Assembly: GCF_004364435.1 (NCBI RefSeq)
Contig: NZ_SOCT01000001.1
Location: forward strand, 806,001 to 870,000
DNA from: Pseudomonas sp. LP_7_YM
GTDB taxonomy: Bacteria; Pseudomonadota; Gammaproteobacteria; Pseudomonadales; Pseudomonadaceae
Reading direction: 5' to 3'
DNA: 64,000 bases
The position numbers and the translations under genes were made by a program. The first letter of the stretch is position 1. The number at the start of each line of letters is the position of its first letter. Below the pieces are notes generated by a model. It did no database searches. It worked only from the letters and a program-made list of their open reading frames with translations, and was not told the origin of the DNA. Shown piece after piece: positions 43,410 to 52,675 of the stretch.

Positions 43410-44489
43410 ATGCTTATTGATCTTCACGCTCACGCGCCGCTCCCTGGCTATTACAACCAGCACCCACATTGGGGTCCGTTTTTCGAACAATGCGATGACG
43501 GCGATATCCGCCTGCGCGTCGGCAAATGGCAATTGACCCTCGGCTCGCCGGAGCGCAAGGCTGCCGTGCGTGCCGGCAAGGGACTCAAACTTGAGGAATA
43601 CATGGCCAAGTGGGCCGATCCGAAAGTCCGCTTGGCGGGGATGGATGCCGCTGGTCAAAACCTGCAGGTGGTCTCGGTTCCGTCCCACTGCTACATGTAC
43701 TGGACCGAGGCCGAATACGCCGTCCCGTATGCCCGCACGGTGAATGACACCTTTGCCGAATACTGCTCGGCCGCCCCGGACCGCCTGATGTTCTGGGCGC
43801 ACGCACCGCTCAATGCCCCTGAAGCCGCCGCCGTGGAACTGCGCCGTGCCTGCACCGAGCTGGGCGCCAAAGGCCTCTCTGCTGGCGGCGCCAATTTCGG
43901 CGGGCTGGAATTCGACTCCCCGGAACTCGATGTGGTCTGGAAGACCCTCTGCGATCTCGACCTGCCGATGTTCATCCACGGCTATAACCAGTCGGTGACC
44001 TGGGGCGATCGCGCCAACGAAGACCGTTACGAAACCACGGCGATCGTCGGCATGCAGTACGACGAAACCCGCTGTTTCTGGAACCTGATCTGCGGTGGTG
44101 TGCTTGATCGCTTCCCGGACCTGAAGGTCTACATCACCCACGGTGGTGGCTATGTCCCGTACCAATTGGGCCGCCTGGCGCAGACCAACAAGAACCTGGA
44201 CGTGGTGCACAACAAACGCCCGGTGCTCGATTACATGAAGAACTTCTATTTCGACGTCGAACTGCATGAGCTGCCGATGCGCCAGGCGCTGATTGAAGTC
44301 ATTGGTGCCGACCAGATGGTCTACGGCAGCAATTTCGGTGGCAGCGATGCCGTGCGCCATGACCTGACCGAAGGCCTGAAACTCAGCGATACCGACCTGC
44401 AGAAAATCCGTTGGCAGAACGCTTGCAAGTTGCTGCATCTGGATCCGGCTCGTGTTGGCCAGGTGACCTCTGCCAAGGAAGCAGTCTGA
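43410..44489 (+). CDS. Amidohydrolase_2 (ACMSD-like) family protein
   Basis: 359 aa, a TIM-barrel metal-dependent hydrolase/decarboxylase. Metal ligands are expected at His6 and His8 (DLHAHAP), a His in MFIHGYN and a His in ITHGGGY. The strand-8 Asp normally in GSDxP is replaced by Asn308 in YGSNFGG (an Asp occurs five residues later). Family members decarboxylate or hydrolyse unsaturated oxo acids and CoA derivatives. First gene in an operon with FAH, hydroxyacyl-CoA dehydrogenase, thiolase and P450-2. Operator site G lies upstream. Confidence 0.88.
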   Translation: MLIDLHAHAPLPGYYNQHPHWGPFFEQCDDGDIRLRVGKWQLTLGSPERKAAVRAGKGLKLEEYMAKWADPKVRLAGMDAAGQNLQVVSVPSHCYMYWTEAEYAVPYARTVNDTFAEYCSAAPDRLMFWAHAPLNAPEAAAVELRRACTELGAKGLSAGGANFGGLEFDSPELDVVWKTLCDLDLPMFIHGYNQSVTWGDRANEDRYETTAIVGMQYDETRCFWNLICGGVLDRFPDLKVYITHGGGYVPYQLGRLAQTNKNLDVVHNKRPVLDYMKNFYFDVELHELPMRQALIEVIGADQMVYGSNFGGSDAVRHDLTEGLKLSDTDLQKIRWQNACKLLHLDPARVGQVTSAKEAV

Positions 44490-45358
44490 TGAAACTGGCC
44501 CGCTGTTCCTATTTCGAGAGCGGCGTGTTCTGGGCGGTGGTCGATGCGCAGCAGGACATGGTCACGCCGATTGCGGGTGATTTTCGCGAGTGGGCACCGA
44601 AAGTTGCGCAGGGTGCCGGTATCAGCGCACTGCGTTTCTCCGGTCCTCCGTTGCCTTTATCCCGGGTCACGCTGTTGCCACCGGTCGAGCCCATCAATCG
44701 CGTGGTGGTGGCGGGCGCCAATTACGCCAAGCATCTGGTCGAGTTCGGACTGGCTGCACCGTCACAGCCGGTGGCGTTTCTCAAGGCATACGGTGCGCTG
44801 ATTGGCGCCCACGACCCGATCCGCTTTCCACCGCTGACAGCCGAACTCGACCACGAGGTCGAGCTGGTGGCGGTAATCGGTACCGATGAGATCGATCTCG
44901 ATGATCCACTGGCCTGCGTATTGGGCTACACCGTCGGCAACGACGTCAGCGCCCGCGACCTTCAGCGCAGTGGTCCCAAGGGCATCGGCATGGATCTGTT
45001 CGCGGCCAAAAGCCAGGACAAGACCACCGGGTTGGGTCCATGGATTTTGACCAAGGACGAACTTCCCGCCGGTTCGCCCAAGTTACGCTTGCTGTTGAAG
45101 GTTAACGGTCAGGTCCGCCAGGACGGCAACACGGCCGACATGACCTGGAATGTGGGTGAGCTGATCGCCTTCGTTCAGCAGCGCTCGAGTTTCGCCTGTG
45201 GCGACGTGCTCTTCACCGGCTCTCCGGCCGGGGTTGGCATGGGTACCGGCATCTTCCTTAATCCGGGCGACGTGGTTGAGGCCAGCGTTGAGGGGATCGG
45301 CACCTTGCGCAATGTCGTGGGCGAAAAGTCATTGGTCCAATCAAAGGTCTCGGCATGA
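44489..45358 (+). CDS. Fumarylacetoacetate hydrolase family protein
   Basis: 289 aa. ATG 44489 overlaps the amidohydrolase stop (TGATG). FAH core: VVVAGANYAKHL, ExE in DHEVELVAVIG, YTVGNDVSARD and GDVLFTGSPAGVG. A third, short-form FAH paralogue of the cluster. It may hydrolyse or tautomerise a 2-oxo acid following the amidohydrolase step. Its end overlaps the next gene (ATGA), so three genes are coupled. Confidence 0.92.
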   Translation: MKLARCSYFESGVFWAVVDAQQDMVTPIAGDFREWAPKVAQGAGISALRFSGPPLPLSRVTLLPPVEPINRVVVAGANYAKHLVEFGLAAPSQPVAFLKAYGALIGAHDPIRFPPLTAELDHEVELVAVIGTDEIDLDDPLACVLGYTVGNDVSARDLQRSGPKGIGMDLFAAKSQDKTTGLGPWILTKDELPAGSPKLRLLLKVNGQVRQDGNTADMTWNVGELIAFVQQRSSFACGDVLFTGSPAGVGMGTGIFLNPGDVVEASVEGIGTLRNVVGEKSLVQSKVSA

Positions 45359-46260
45359 GTATCGATAAAAACAACAAAGTGGTCGTCGTAGGAGCGGGGC
45401 TGATGGGCACCGGGATCGCCCACGGCTTCGTCAGCGCTGGGCTGCAAACAGTGCTGGTCGACACCAATGCCCAGTCATTGACCAAGGCCCGCGGTGCCAT
45501 CGAAGCGATTCTCAACACGGGTGTGTCCTTGGGCAAAATCAGTACCGTGCAGGCCGAGGCTGCGCTGGCCAGGCTAAGCACAGCCAGCGACCTGAGCGAG
45601 GCGGCCAGCGGTGCGAACTGGCTGGTGGAGACGGTTTCCGAGCAACTGGCGATCAAAAAGGCCATCGTCGCCCAAGCGGCGCCGTTGCTGGCGCCCGATG
45701 CCATTATTGCGACCAACACTTCGGCGCTGAGCGTTACCGAGATCGCGGCGTCGATAGACAGTGCAGACCGTGTCATCGGCATGCACTTCTTCAACCCTGT
45801 GCACAAGATGAAGCTGGTCGAACTGGTGCGCGGCCTGGCCACCAGCGATGAAACCGTGGCCCGCACGCGGGATTTGTGCGATGCCATGGGCAAGACATCG
45901 ATCACCGTCAACGAGTCGCCGGGGCTGACCACAAGCCGCATGTCGGCGATGCTCGGCAACGAAGCGATGTACATGCTCCAGGAAGGCATCGCCACGGCAG
46001 AAGACATCGACACCGCGCTGCGCATGGGTTTCAACCATCCCATGGGGCCGCTGGAGTTGGGCGACCTCACCGGCTGGGACACGCGATTGTCGGTGTTGCG
46101 TTATCTGCACCAGACCTTGGGCGAGAAATTCAGGCCATGCCCGTTGATCATCAAAATGGTGGCGGCGGGGCGTCTGGGTCGCAAGACCGGGCATGGGGTC
46201 TATCGCTATGAAGACAACAAGGCAGTGCTTGGCAGCGGCCTGAAAGGGAGCGTGTTATGA
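45355..46260 (+). CDS. 3-hydroxyacyl-CoA dehydrogenase
   Basis: 301 aa, FadB/Hbd type. N-terminal Rossmann fold VVVVGAGLMGTGIAHG; then IATNTSALSVTEIAA, GMHFFNPVHKMKLVE (the His-containing active-site segment) and the helical C-terminal domain GFNHPMGPLELGDLTG. It oxidises L-3-hydroxyacyl-CoA to 3-oxoacyl-CoA with NAD. Coupled to the FAH gene upstream and to the thiolase downstream by ATGA overlaps, making a clear beta-oxidation block. Confidence 0.94.
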   Translation: MSIDKNNKVVVVGAGLMGTGIAHGFVSAGLQTVLVDTNAQSLTKARGAIEAILNTGVSLGKISTVQAEAALARLSTASDLSEAASGANWLVETVSEQLAIKKAIVAQAAPLLAPDAIIATNTSALSVTEIAASIDSADRVIGMHFFNPVHKMKLVELVRGLATSDETVARTRDLCDAMGKTSITVNESPGLTTSRMSAMLGNEAMYMLQEGIATAEDIDTALRMGFNHPMGPLELGDLTGWDTRLSVLRYLHQTLGEKFRPCPLIIKMVAAGRLGRKTGHGVYRYEDNKAVLGSGLKGSVL

Positions 46261-47432
46261 AAGAGGTCGTGATCATCGACGCCTTGCGCACGCCCGTGGG
46301 CCGGTTCCGTGGCAGCCTCGCCAGCGTGCGCGCCGATCACCTGGGAGCGTTGTTGATCAACGCTTTGGTGGAGCGTAATGACCTTTCGCCGGGGGTGGTG
46401 GATGACGTGATCTTCGGTTGCGTCACCCAGATCGGCGAGCAATCGGCCAACATTGCGCGTACGGCGTTGCTCGGTGCCGGCTGGCCGGAGAGTGTGCCGG
46501 GCCTGACCCTGGACCGCAAATGCGGCTCAGGCGAGGCGGCGGTGCATGTCGGCGCAGGCTTCATTGCCGCCGGGATGGCCGACATTATTGTGGCAGGCGG
46601 TGCAGAAAACATGAGCCGCGTGCCCATGGGCAGCAATCGCGACCTGCACGGCGAGGCGTTCGGCTGGATGGCCAGCGAGCGTTACGAACTGACCAGTCAG
46701 GGCGAGGCGGCCGAGCGCATCGCTGACCGCTGGAACCTTAGTCGCGACGATCTGGACGATTACGCCATCACCAGTCATCAGCGCGCCGCACAGGCCAGCG
46801 ACGCTGGCTATTTCGACAGTCAGCTGGTGCCAGTGCCGGTCCAGGCGTTGCGCGAAAAGAACGATGCGCAGGTAGCTGCGGATTTGCTGTCGGACGAAAC
46901 CATACGCCGCGATACCTCACGCGAGAAACTGTCCACCCTCAAAACCAGCTTCCGCCCGGACAACGGCAAGGTCACCGCAGGCAACTCGTCGCAAATCTCC
47001 GATGGCGCTGCGGCGCTGTTGCTGATGGACGCTGAAGCGGCCCGACGCCAGGGTTTGAAACCTCGGGCACGGATCGTTGCGTTCGCCACGGTAGGGGCTG
47101 ACCCGACGCTGATGCTCACCGGGCCCATCGCTGCCACGGCCAAAGTCCTGAAGAAAGCCGGGCTGCACATCAACGACATCGACCTGTTCGAAGTCAACGA
47201 GGCGTTCGCCCCGGTGCCGCTGGTATGGATGAAGGAAACCGGCGTGGCGCACGACCGCCTCAACGTCAATGGCGGCGCTATCGCGTTGGGTCATCCGCTG
47301 GGTGCCAGCGGCGCACGGTTGATGACCACGTTGCTGCATGAACTCGAGCGAAGAGGCGCCCGCTATGGCCTGCAGGCCATCTGCTGCGCTGGCGGCATGG
47401 GCACTGCGACCATCATTGAGCGACTGGATTGA
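46257..47432 (+). CDS. Acetyl-CoA acetyltransferase/thiolase
   Basis: 391-aa canonical thiolase with both active-site parts: nucleophile Cys89 (DRKCGSGEAAVH), His346 (ALGHPLGASGA) and Cys377 (ICCAGGMGTA). It should cleave the 3-oxoacyl-CoA made by the upstream dehydrogenase. In contrast to the thiolase-like protein at 32991, all catalytic residues are present. It is separated from P450-2 by 146 bp that contain an inverted repeat. Confidence 0.94.
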   Translation: MKEVVIIDALRTPVGRFRGSLASVRADHLGALLINALVERNDLSPGVVDDVIFGCVTQIGEQSANIARTALLGAGWPESVPGLTLDRKCGSGEAAVHVGAGFIAAGMADIIVAGGAENMSRVPMGSNRDLHGEAFGWMASERYELTSQGEAAERIADRWNLSRDDLDDYAITSHQRAAQASDAGYFDSQLVPVPVQALREKNDAQVAADLLSDETIRRDTSREKLSTLKTSFRPDNGKVTAGNSSQISDGAAALLLMDAEAARRQGLKPRARIVAFATVGADPTLMLTGPIAATAKVLKKAGLHINDIDLFEVNEAFAPVPLVWMKETGVAHDRLNVNGGAIALGHPLGASGARLMTTLLHELERRGARYGLQAICCAGGMGTATIIERLD

Positions 47433-47481
47433 ATACCTGGCCGGAGCTGATTCGGCCTCATTGAGGGCTTATCGAGTCAGA

Positions 47482-47521
47482 TTCAGCCAATACGTTCAGC
47501 ATTTCGCCTATATTGGCTGAA
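47482..47521. promoter_or_regulatory. Inverted repeat TTCAGCCAATA...TATTGGCTGAA
   Basis: Perfect 11-bp arms (47482-47492 and 47511-47521) separated by 18 bp, in the thiolase-P450-2 gap. No T-run follows. Could be an operator or an RNA stem-loop. Confidence 0.5.
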
Positions 47522-47578
47522 CCTGGTCTTGGCGCCGGGCGTATCGACCCATAATAAACAACAAGAGAGGAGATGATC

Positions 47579-48853
47579 ATGTCCGTTCAGGCGCAAAGCA
47601 ATCTGAACAGGGAGTTCGCCAACGTCGCCAGCAATTACCGTGGCAGCGATGTTGACTTGCAAGCGGTCTATGCCGAGATGCGCAAGACCCAACCGATCCT
47701 CGAAGGCAACTTCATGGCCAGCCTTGGCGTGCCGTCGATTGCCGGCCTGGACCCGAATCGTCCGACCTTTACGCTGTTCAAGTACGACGACGTAATGGCG
47801 GTAATGCGCGACGCGAAGAACTTCACCAGCGGGTTTATCGCCGAAGGGCTGGGGGCGTTCTTCGACGGGCTGATTCTCACGGCGATGGACGGCGATGCGC
47901 ACAAGAACATCCGCAATCTGCTGCAGCCGGTGTTCATGCCGGAGACCGTCAACCGCTGGAAGGAAACCAAGATCGACCGGGTGATTCGCGACGAATACAT
48001 CAAGCCGATGGTAGCGGCCAAGTCTGCCGACCTGATGGATTTCGGCCTGTATTTCCCGATCCGGGTCATCTACGCGCTGATTGGTTTTCCGGAGGACAAG
48101 CCCGAAGAAATCGAGCAATACGCCGCTTGGGCACTGGCTATTCTCGCGGGCCCGCAGGTCGACCCTGAAAAGGCAGCCGCTGCGCGCGGCGCCGCCATGC
48201 ATGCCGCCCAGGCGCTGTATGACGTGGTCAAGGTGGTGGTAGCCGAGCGCCGCGCACGGGGAGCAGACGGCGACGACCTGATTAGCCGCTTGATCAGCGC
48301 CGAGTACCAGGGCCGTTCACTGGACGACCATGAAATCGCCACCTTTGTCCGGTCCTTGCTGCCAGCGGCCAGCGAAACCACGACGCGTACCTTCGGCACC
48401 TTGATCACCTTGCTGCTGCAGAACCCGCAGACGCTGGAAAGGGTACGTAATGACCGCAGCCTGGTGAACAAGGCCATTGATGAAGCGGTGCGGTTCGAGC
48501 CCGTAGCGACCTTTAAAGTACGTCAGACCGCGCAGGACACTGAAATCCGTGGTGTGAAGATTCCCAAAGGGGCGATGGTGCAATGCATTGTGTCGTCGGC
48601 CAACCGTGACGAAGACGCGTTCGAAAACGCTGATCGTTTCGATATCGATCGTAAGCCACGACCTTCATTCGGGTTTGGCTTTGGCCCGCACATGTGCATT
48701 GGCCAGTTCGTCGCCAAAACCGAGATCAACTGCGCAGTCAACGCGATTCTCGATCTGATGCCCAATATTCGCCTGGACCCTGACAAACCCGCGCCGCAGA
48801 TCGTCGGCGCGCAGCTGCGTGGTCCTCATGAGGTCCACGTGATCTGGGATTGA
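47579..48853 (+). CDS. Cytochrome P450 (CYP226A-like), copy 2
   Basis: 424 aa from ATG 47579 behind GAGAGGAG. Motifs: ASETTTRTF in the I-helix (Ser where copy 1 has Gly), ExxR in EAVRFEP, heme FGFGPHMCIGQ with Cys373. Strong similarity to copy 1 throughout (for example FTSGFIAEGLGAFFDGLI in both). Known CYP226A pairs in diterpenoid degraders (DitQ and DitU in another genus) act on different ring positions or substrates; which this is cannot be decided. CA motif AACAACAA at 47557-47564. Electron donor probably the ferredoxin/reductase at 24-26 kb. Confidence 0.92.
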   Translation: MSVQAQSNLNREFANVASNYRGSDVDLQAVYAEMRKTQPILEGNFMASLGVPSIAGLDPNRPTFTLFKYDDVMAVMRDAKNFTSGFIAEGLGAFFDGLILTAMDGDAHKNIRNLLQPVFMPETVNRWKETKIDRVIRDEYIKPMVAAKSADLMDFGLYFPIRVIYALIGFPEDKPEEIEQYAAWALAILAGPQVDPEKAAAARGAAMHAAQALYDVVKVVVAERRARGADGDDLISRLISAEYQGRSLDDHEIATFVRSLLPAASETTTRTFGTLITLLLQNPQTLERVRNDRSLVNKAIDEAVRFEPVATFKVRQTAQDTEIRGVKIPKGAMVQCIVSSANRDEDAFENADRFDIDRKPRPSFGFGFGPHMCIGQFVAKTEINCAVNAILDLMPNIRLDPDKPAPQIVGAQLRGPHEVHVIWD

Positions 48854-48880
48854 GCCACGGCCAACCGCTGTCGATCCGCC

Positions 48881-48911
48881 AAACCCGCGCCCGCCAAGGT
48901 GCGGGTTTTTT
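48881..48911 (+). terminator. Rho-independent terminator after P450-2
   Basis: AAACCCGC and GCGGGTTT form an 8-bp stem with a 12-nt loop, followed by a T-run. Confidence 0.82.
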
Positions 48912-48954
48912 ATGCGCGTGCGGACAAAGCACTGCGTTTCATCTGAATTTATAT

Positions 48955-48977
48955 GAACACAATCAAATAAAGTGTTT
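48955..48977 (+). promoter_or_regulatory. Cluster operator site H (GAACAC-N11-GTGTTT)
   Basis: AT-rich spacer; TGAACA and AATTTA (48978-48983) are 18 bp apart, 68 bp upstream of the amidohydrolase ATG. Confidence 0.58.
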
Positions 48978-49044
48978 AATTTAGCCCGGTGGTGATCTAT
49001 GATTCAGGCACAACAACAAACCACCCGTTGAGAAGGGAAGAACA

Positions 49045-50352
49045 ATGAAAATTGATGATCTGATTCTCGTCAGCGTCGACGACCACGCCATCGAACCGCC
49101 AGACGCGTTCGCCCGTCACATGCCTGCACGCTTCAAGGGGCGCGAGCCGCATGTGGTGAAAACCGGTGACCGGGATGTCTGGGTCTTCGAGGAACAGGCG
49201 ACCGGATACATGGGCCTGAACTCGGTGGTCGGCCGTCCTAAAGAAGAATATGGCATGGAGCCCCTGGGTTACGACCAGATGCGTCGTGGCACCTGGAACA
49301 TCAAGGATCGCGTGGATGACATGAGCGCCAACGGTGTGTTGGGCTCGCTGTGCTTCCCGACCTTCCCAGGCTTTGCCGGGCAACGCTTCCAGGTCCACAA
49401 CGACCGGGATGTGTCGTTCGCAGCGATCCAGGCCTACAACGATTGGCACCTGCATGACTGGTGCAATGCTGCACCGGGCCGTTTCATCCCCTTGATGCTG
49501 GTGCCATGGTGGGACATGCAGGCCGCCGCCGCCGAAGTCAACCGCATGGCCAAGCAGGGCGTGCATGCCTTGTCGCTGTCCGACAACCCGGCCATCCACG
49601 GTTACCCATCGATCCACAGCGACTACTGGGATCCGCTGTGGAAAGCCTGTTCCGACAACAAGGTGGTGATCTGCTGCCACATTGGCACTGGCGTCAAAGC
49701 CAACCATGCCTCGGATCTGTCGCCAATCGATGCGTGGATCACCTCCATGCCGATCTCCATCGCCAACTCTGCGGCAGACTGGATCTGGGCGCCGATGTGG
49801 AAGAAATTCCCCGACCTGCGCATGGCGCTGTCCGAAGGCAGCATCGGTTGGGTGCCCTACCTGCTCGAACGTGCCGACTTCACCCATCGCCATCACAAGG
49901 CCTGGACCAATTCCAACTTCGGTGGGCAGATGCCGAGCGATATCTTCCACAAGCACATCATCACCTGCTTCATTGAAGACAAGTTCGGTTTGCAGAACCT
50001 GAGCTTCATGAATGAGGACATGGTCACTTGGGAGAGCGATTACCCGCATTCCGACTGCACCTGGCCGGAGTCGCCGGAAACCGCGTGGGATGGCCTCAAG
50101 CATCTGCCCGACCAGACTATCAATAAGCTGACTCACCTCAACGCGATGCGCGAGTTCTCGTACGACCCGTTCTCTATCCTGGGACGCGAAAACTGCACCG
50201 TTGGCGCCCTGCGCGCGCAGGCCACTCACGTCAAAGTCGAGCCGGCCCTGGGCCTTGGCGGCGCCGACCATGGTCGTGAAGACGGCAAACCGGTGACCTC
50301 CGGCGACATCAACGCGATGTTCGAAAAAGCCGACGCGCAAACCGCGCTGTAA
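49045..50352 (+). CDS. Amidohydrolase_2 family protein (long form)
   Basis: 435 aa. The start SVDDHAIEPP is the DxH metal motif of this group, with later ligand candidates in VICCHIGTG and the strand-8 Asp in ESDYPHSDCTWP (intact, unlike the paralogue at 43410). Such enzymes are hydrolases or decarboxylases of unsaturated acids or CoA esters. Leader: AACAACAA (49012-49019) and a second AAGAACAA (49038-49045) overlapping the ATG, two CA motifs. First gene of the 49-55 kb operon, under operator site H. Confidence 0.9.
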   Translation: MKIDDLILVSVDDHAIEPPDAFARHMPARFKGREPHVVKTGDRDVWVFEEQATGYMGLNSVVGRPKEEYGMEPLGYDQMRRGTWNIKDRVDDMSANGVLGSLCFPTFPGFAGQRFQVHNDRDVSFAAIQAYNDWHLHDWCNAAPGRFIPLMLVPWWDMQAAAAEVNRMAKQGVHALSLSDNPAIHGYPSIHSDYWDPLWKACSDNKVVICCHIGTGVKANHASDLSPIDAWITSMPISIANSAADWIWAPMWKKFPDLRMALSEGSIGWVPYLLERADFTHRHHKAWTNSNFGGQMPSDIFHKHIITCFIEDKFGLQNLSFMNEDMVTWESDYPHSDCTWPESPETAWDGLKHLPDQTINKLTHLNAMREFSYDPFSILGRENCTVGALRAQATHVKVEPALGLGGADHGREDGKPVTSGDINAMFEKADAQTAL

Positions 50353-50468
50353 GTACCGCGACGTTGGTTCCCGACCTGCCACGCACAGTTCGGGAACCAA
50401 CGACACGGTCACGCACGTCCTGCGGATGTCTTTTCCGCGTTTTGCATGCCCAGTTTTCGAGAGCATTC

Positions 50469-51617
50469 ATGGCCATCAATGAATTTACCTACAGCCGGAT
50501 TCCTGCTGAGGCCGAAGCGTTGCGCGCCGAGGTGCGCCGCTTTCTCGCTGACGCGCTGGCCGATTATCCGCCGGCGCTGCGAGCACAATCCTGGATGGGC
50601 TTCGACGCCAGCTTCAGCAAGGCGCTGGGCGCCAAAGGCTGGCTCGGCATGGCGCTGCCCAAGGAATACGGAGGCAATCAGGCCGGTTTCTTTGCGCGCT
50701 ACGTCGTCAGTGAAGAGTTGCTCGCGGCGGGCGCACCGGTGTCGGCGCACTGGATCGCCGACCGGCAGAGCGGGCCGCTGATCAATAAATTCGGTACCCA
50801 TGCGCAGCGAGACCGCTACCTGCCGGCGATCTGTCGCGGCGAGAGCTATTTCTGCATCGGCATGAGCGAACCCGGCTCAGGCTCCGATCTGGCCTCAATT
50901 CGCTCCACGGCAGTGCGTGACGGCGAGGGTTGGCGAGTCAACGGTCAGAAAGTCTGGACCACCAACGCTCACCACTCCCATTACATGATTGCTTTGCTGC
51001 GCACTGGCGATAAGCAGAACGGGCGGCATGAAGGCATGTCGCAATTTATCGTCGACCTGCGATTGCCCGGCATCACCGTGCGGCCGATTCGCGATCTGGC
51101 GGGCGGCGAGCATTTCAACGAGGTGTTTTTCGACGATGTCTTGCTGGCTGACGATGCGCTGATCGGCAACGAAGGCAAGGGCTGGGAGCAGGTCACGGCC
51201 GAGCTGGCTTTCGAGCGCAGCGGCCCTGAGCGTTTTCTCAGTTCCATGGCGCTGATCAAAACCATGATCAACGCCATCGGCAGCCAGCCCGACGCGTTGC
51301 AGGCGTCTGAAGTCGGTCGCCTCACGGCAAGGCTCGCGACACTGCGCAACATGTCGCTGGCGGTCACGGCGCAACTGGCCAAGGGCGAGCACCCGGCGTG
51401 GGCCGCGTCCTGCGTCAAGGATCTGGGTAACGCTTTCGAGCAGGACATTCCCGAGCTTGCGCAGCGATTGCTGGACATCGAACCGCGGCAGCAGGGTGGT
51501 GGCGATCACGCACAGGTTCTGGCCTATCTCACGCAGATGGCGCCTTCTTTTTCATTGCGCGGCGGCACTCGCGAGATCCTTCGCGGGATCATCGCCCGTG
51601 GCCTGGGGTTGCGATAA
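50469..51617 (+). CDS. Acyl-CoA dehydrogenase, catalytic-type subunit
   Basis: 382 aa from ATG 50469; the frame opens earlier but the ACAD fold begins here. Recognisable FAD/substrate segments: IGMSEPGSGSDLASIRS and VNGQKVWTTNAHHS. Glu249 in ELAFERSG is a good candidate catalytic base. It is followed 2 bp later by another ACAD-like gene that lacks this Glu. Adjacent unequal ACAD genes in steroid degraders make alpha2beta2 enzymes; the same is inferred here. Confidence 0.91.
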   Translation: MAINEFTYSRIPAEAEALRAEVRRFLADALADYPPALRAQSWMGFDASFSKALGAKGWLGMALPKEYGGNQAGFFARYVVSEELLAAGAPVSAHWIADRQSGPLINKFGTHAQRDRYLPAICRGESYFCIGMSEPGSGSDLASIRSTAVRDGEGWRVNGQKVWTTNAHHSHYMIALLRTGDKQNGRHEGMSQFIVDLRLPGITVRPIRDLAGGEHFNEVFFDDVLLADDALIGNEGKGWEQVTAELAFERSGPERFLSSMALIKTMINAIGSQPDALQASEVGRLTARLATLRNMSLAVTAQLAKGEHPAWAASCVKDLGNAFEQDIPELAQRLLDIEPRQQGGGDHAQVLAYLTQMAPSFSLRGGTREILRGIIARGLGLR

Positions 51618-51619
51618 TC

Positions 51620-52675
51620 ATGCGCGAATTATTTGAATCCACCATCGAGCGCCTGCTCAGCGATGGCGCAGACAGCGAAACGGTCAACGCCAGCGAGGGC
51701 GGCGTGTGGGCCGCGACATTGTGGGACGCCATCGAAGACTCCGGCTTTACCCTGGCCGCTGCGCCTGAATTCCTGGGTGGCGCCGACGCTGGTTGGGCTG
51801 ATCTTTACGTGATCGCACGAGCGGCGGGGCGATTTGCCGTTCCGCTGCCGTTGACCGAGGCGCTGTTAGCCAACTGGTTGTTGGGCTGCTGCGGGCTTGA
51901 GCCGCGAACGGGGAGCTTGAGCATCTGCGCCAGGCCCCGGCTTTTGCTCAATGACGATAGGGTGAGCGGGGTGTTGCCTGACGTTCCGTGGGGCCGGCAT
52001 GTCGAGTCGGTTGTTGCCATTGCCGATAGCGATGACGGCGGTCCCACGCTGGTGGTGCTGCCACGCGCGCAGGCTCAACGCATCGAGCAGAGCTTGAACA
52101 TTGCCGGAGAGCCCCGGGATGCACTGTTTTTCAGCGAAGCCACGGTGCTGGATCGCGCGCCGCTGCCAAGCGGACTGAACAGCGAAGCACTGCAGACCGG
52201 CGGGGCACTGATGCGCAGCGCACAGATTGCCGGCGCCTTGAGCACATTGCTGGACATGACCGCAGAGTACGCCGGCCAACGCAATCAGTTTGGCAAACCT
52301 ATCGGTGCGTTTCAGGCGATCCAGCAGCAACTGGCGGTGTTCGCCGAACAGGCTGCGGCTGCCAACAGCGCCGCAGAAGCGGCGTTTGCCGAATCTGACC
52401 GGGCATTGAACTGGTTTTCGGTTGCCGTGGCCAAGGTCACCACGGCAGAAGCTGCCACCCAGGGCGCGAATATCGCCCACGCCGTCCACGGCGCCATCGG
52501 CTTTACCCAGGAATACGCCTTGCAGTTGTACACCCGTAGATTGTGGGCCTGGCGTGGCGAGTTCGGCTCGACCACGCACTGGAGCCAGATGATAGGCAAA
52601 CAGGTCTGCGCGGCAGGTGCCGAGGGTTTCTGGCCATTGATGACTGACAACTCAAGCTGTGGAGCATCGGCATGA
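51620..52675 (+). CDS. Acyl-CoA dehydrogenase-like partner subunit
   Basis: 351 aa, ACAD fold but divergent: the FAD-contact loop and the catalytic Glu position are not conserved (GALMRSAQIAGALS where its neighbour has ELAFERSG). It keeps the C-terminal helical domain (YAGQRNQFGKPIGAFQAIQ and GAIGFTQEYALQLYTRR). Shorter than usual. It probably forms a heteromer with the 50469 product. Its stop overlaps the enoyl-CoA hydratase start. Confidence 0.88.
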   Translation: MRELFESTIERLLSDGADSETVNASEGGVWAATLWDAIEDSGFTLAAAPEFLGGADAGWADLYVIARAAGRFAVPLPLTEALLANWLLGCCGLEPRTGSLSICARPRLLLNDDRVSGVLPDVPWGRHVESVVAIADSDDGGPTLVVLPRAQAQRIEQSLNIAGEPRDALFFSEATVLDRAPLPSGLNSEALQTGGALMRSAQIAGALSTLLDMTAEYAGQRNQFGKPIGAFQAIQQQLAVFAEQAAAANSAAEAAFAESDRALNWFSVAVAKVTTAEAATQGANIAHAVHGAIGFTQEYALQLYTRRLWAWRGEFGSTTHWSQMIGKQVCAAGAEGFWPLMTDNSSCGASA

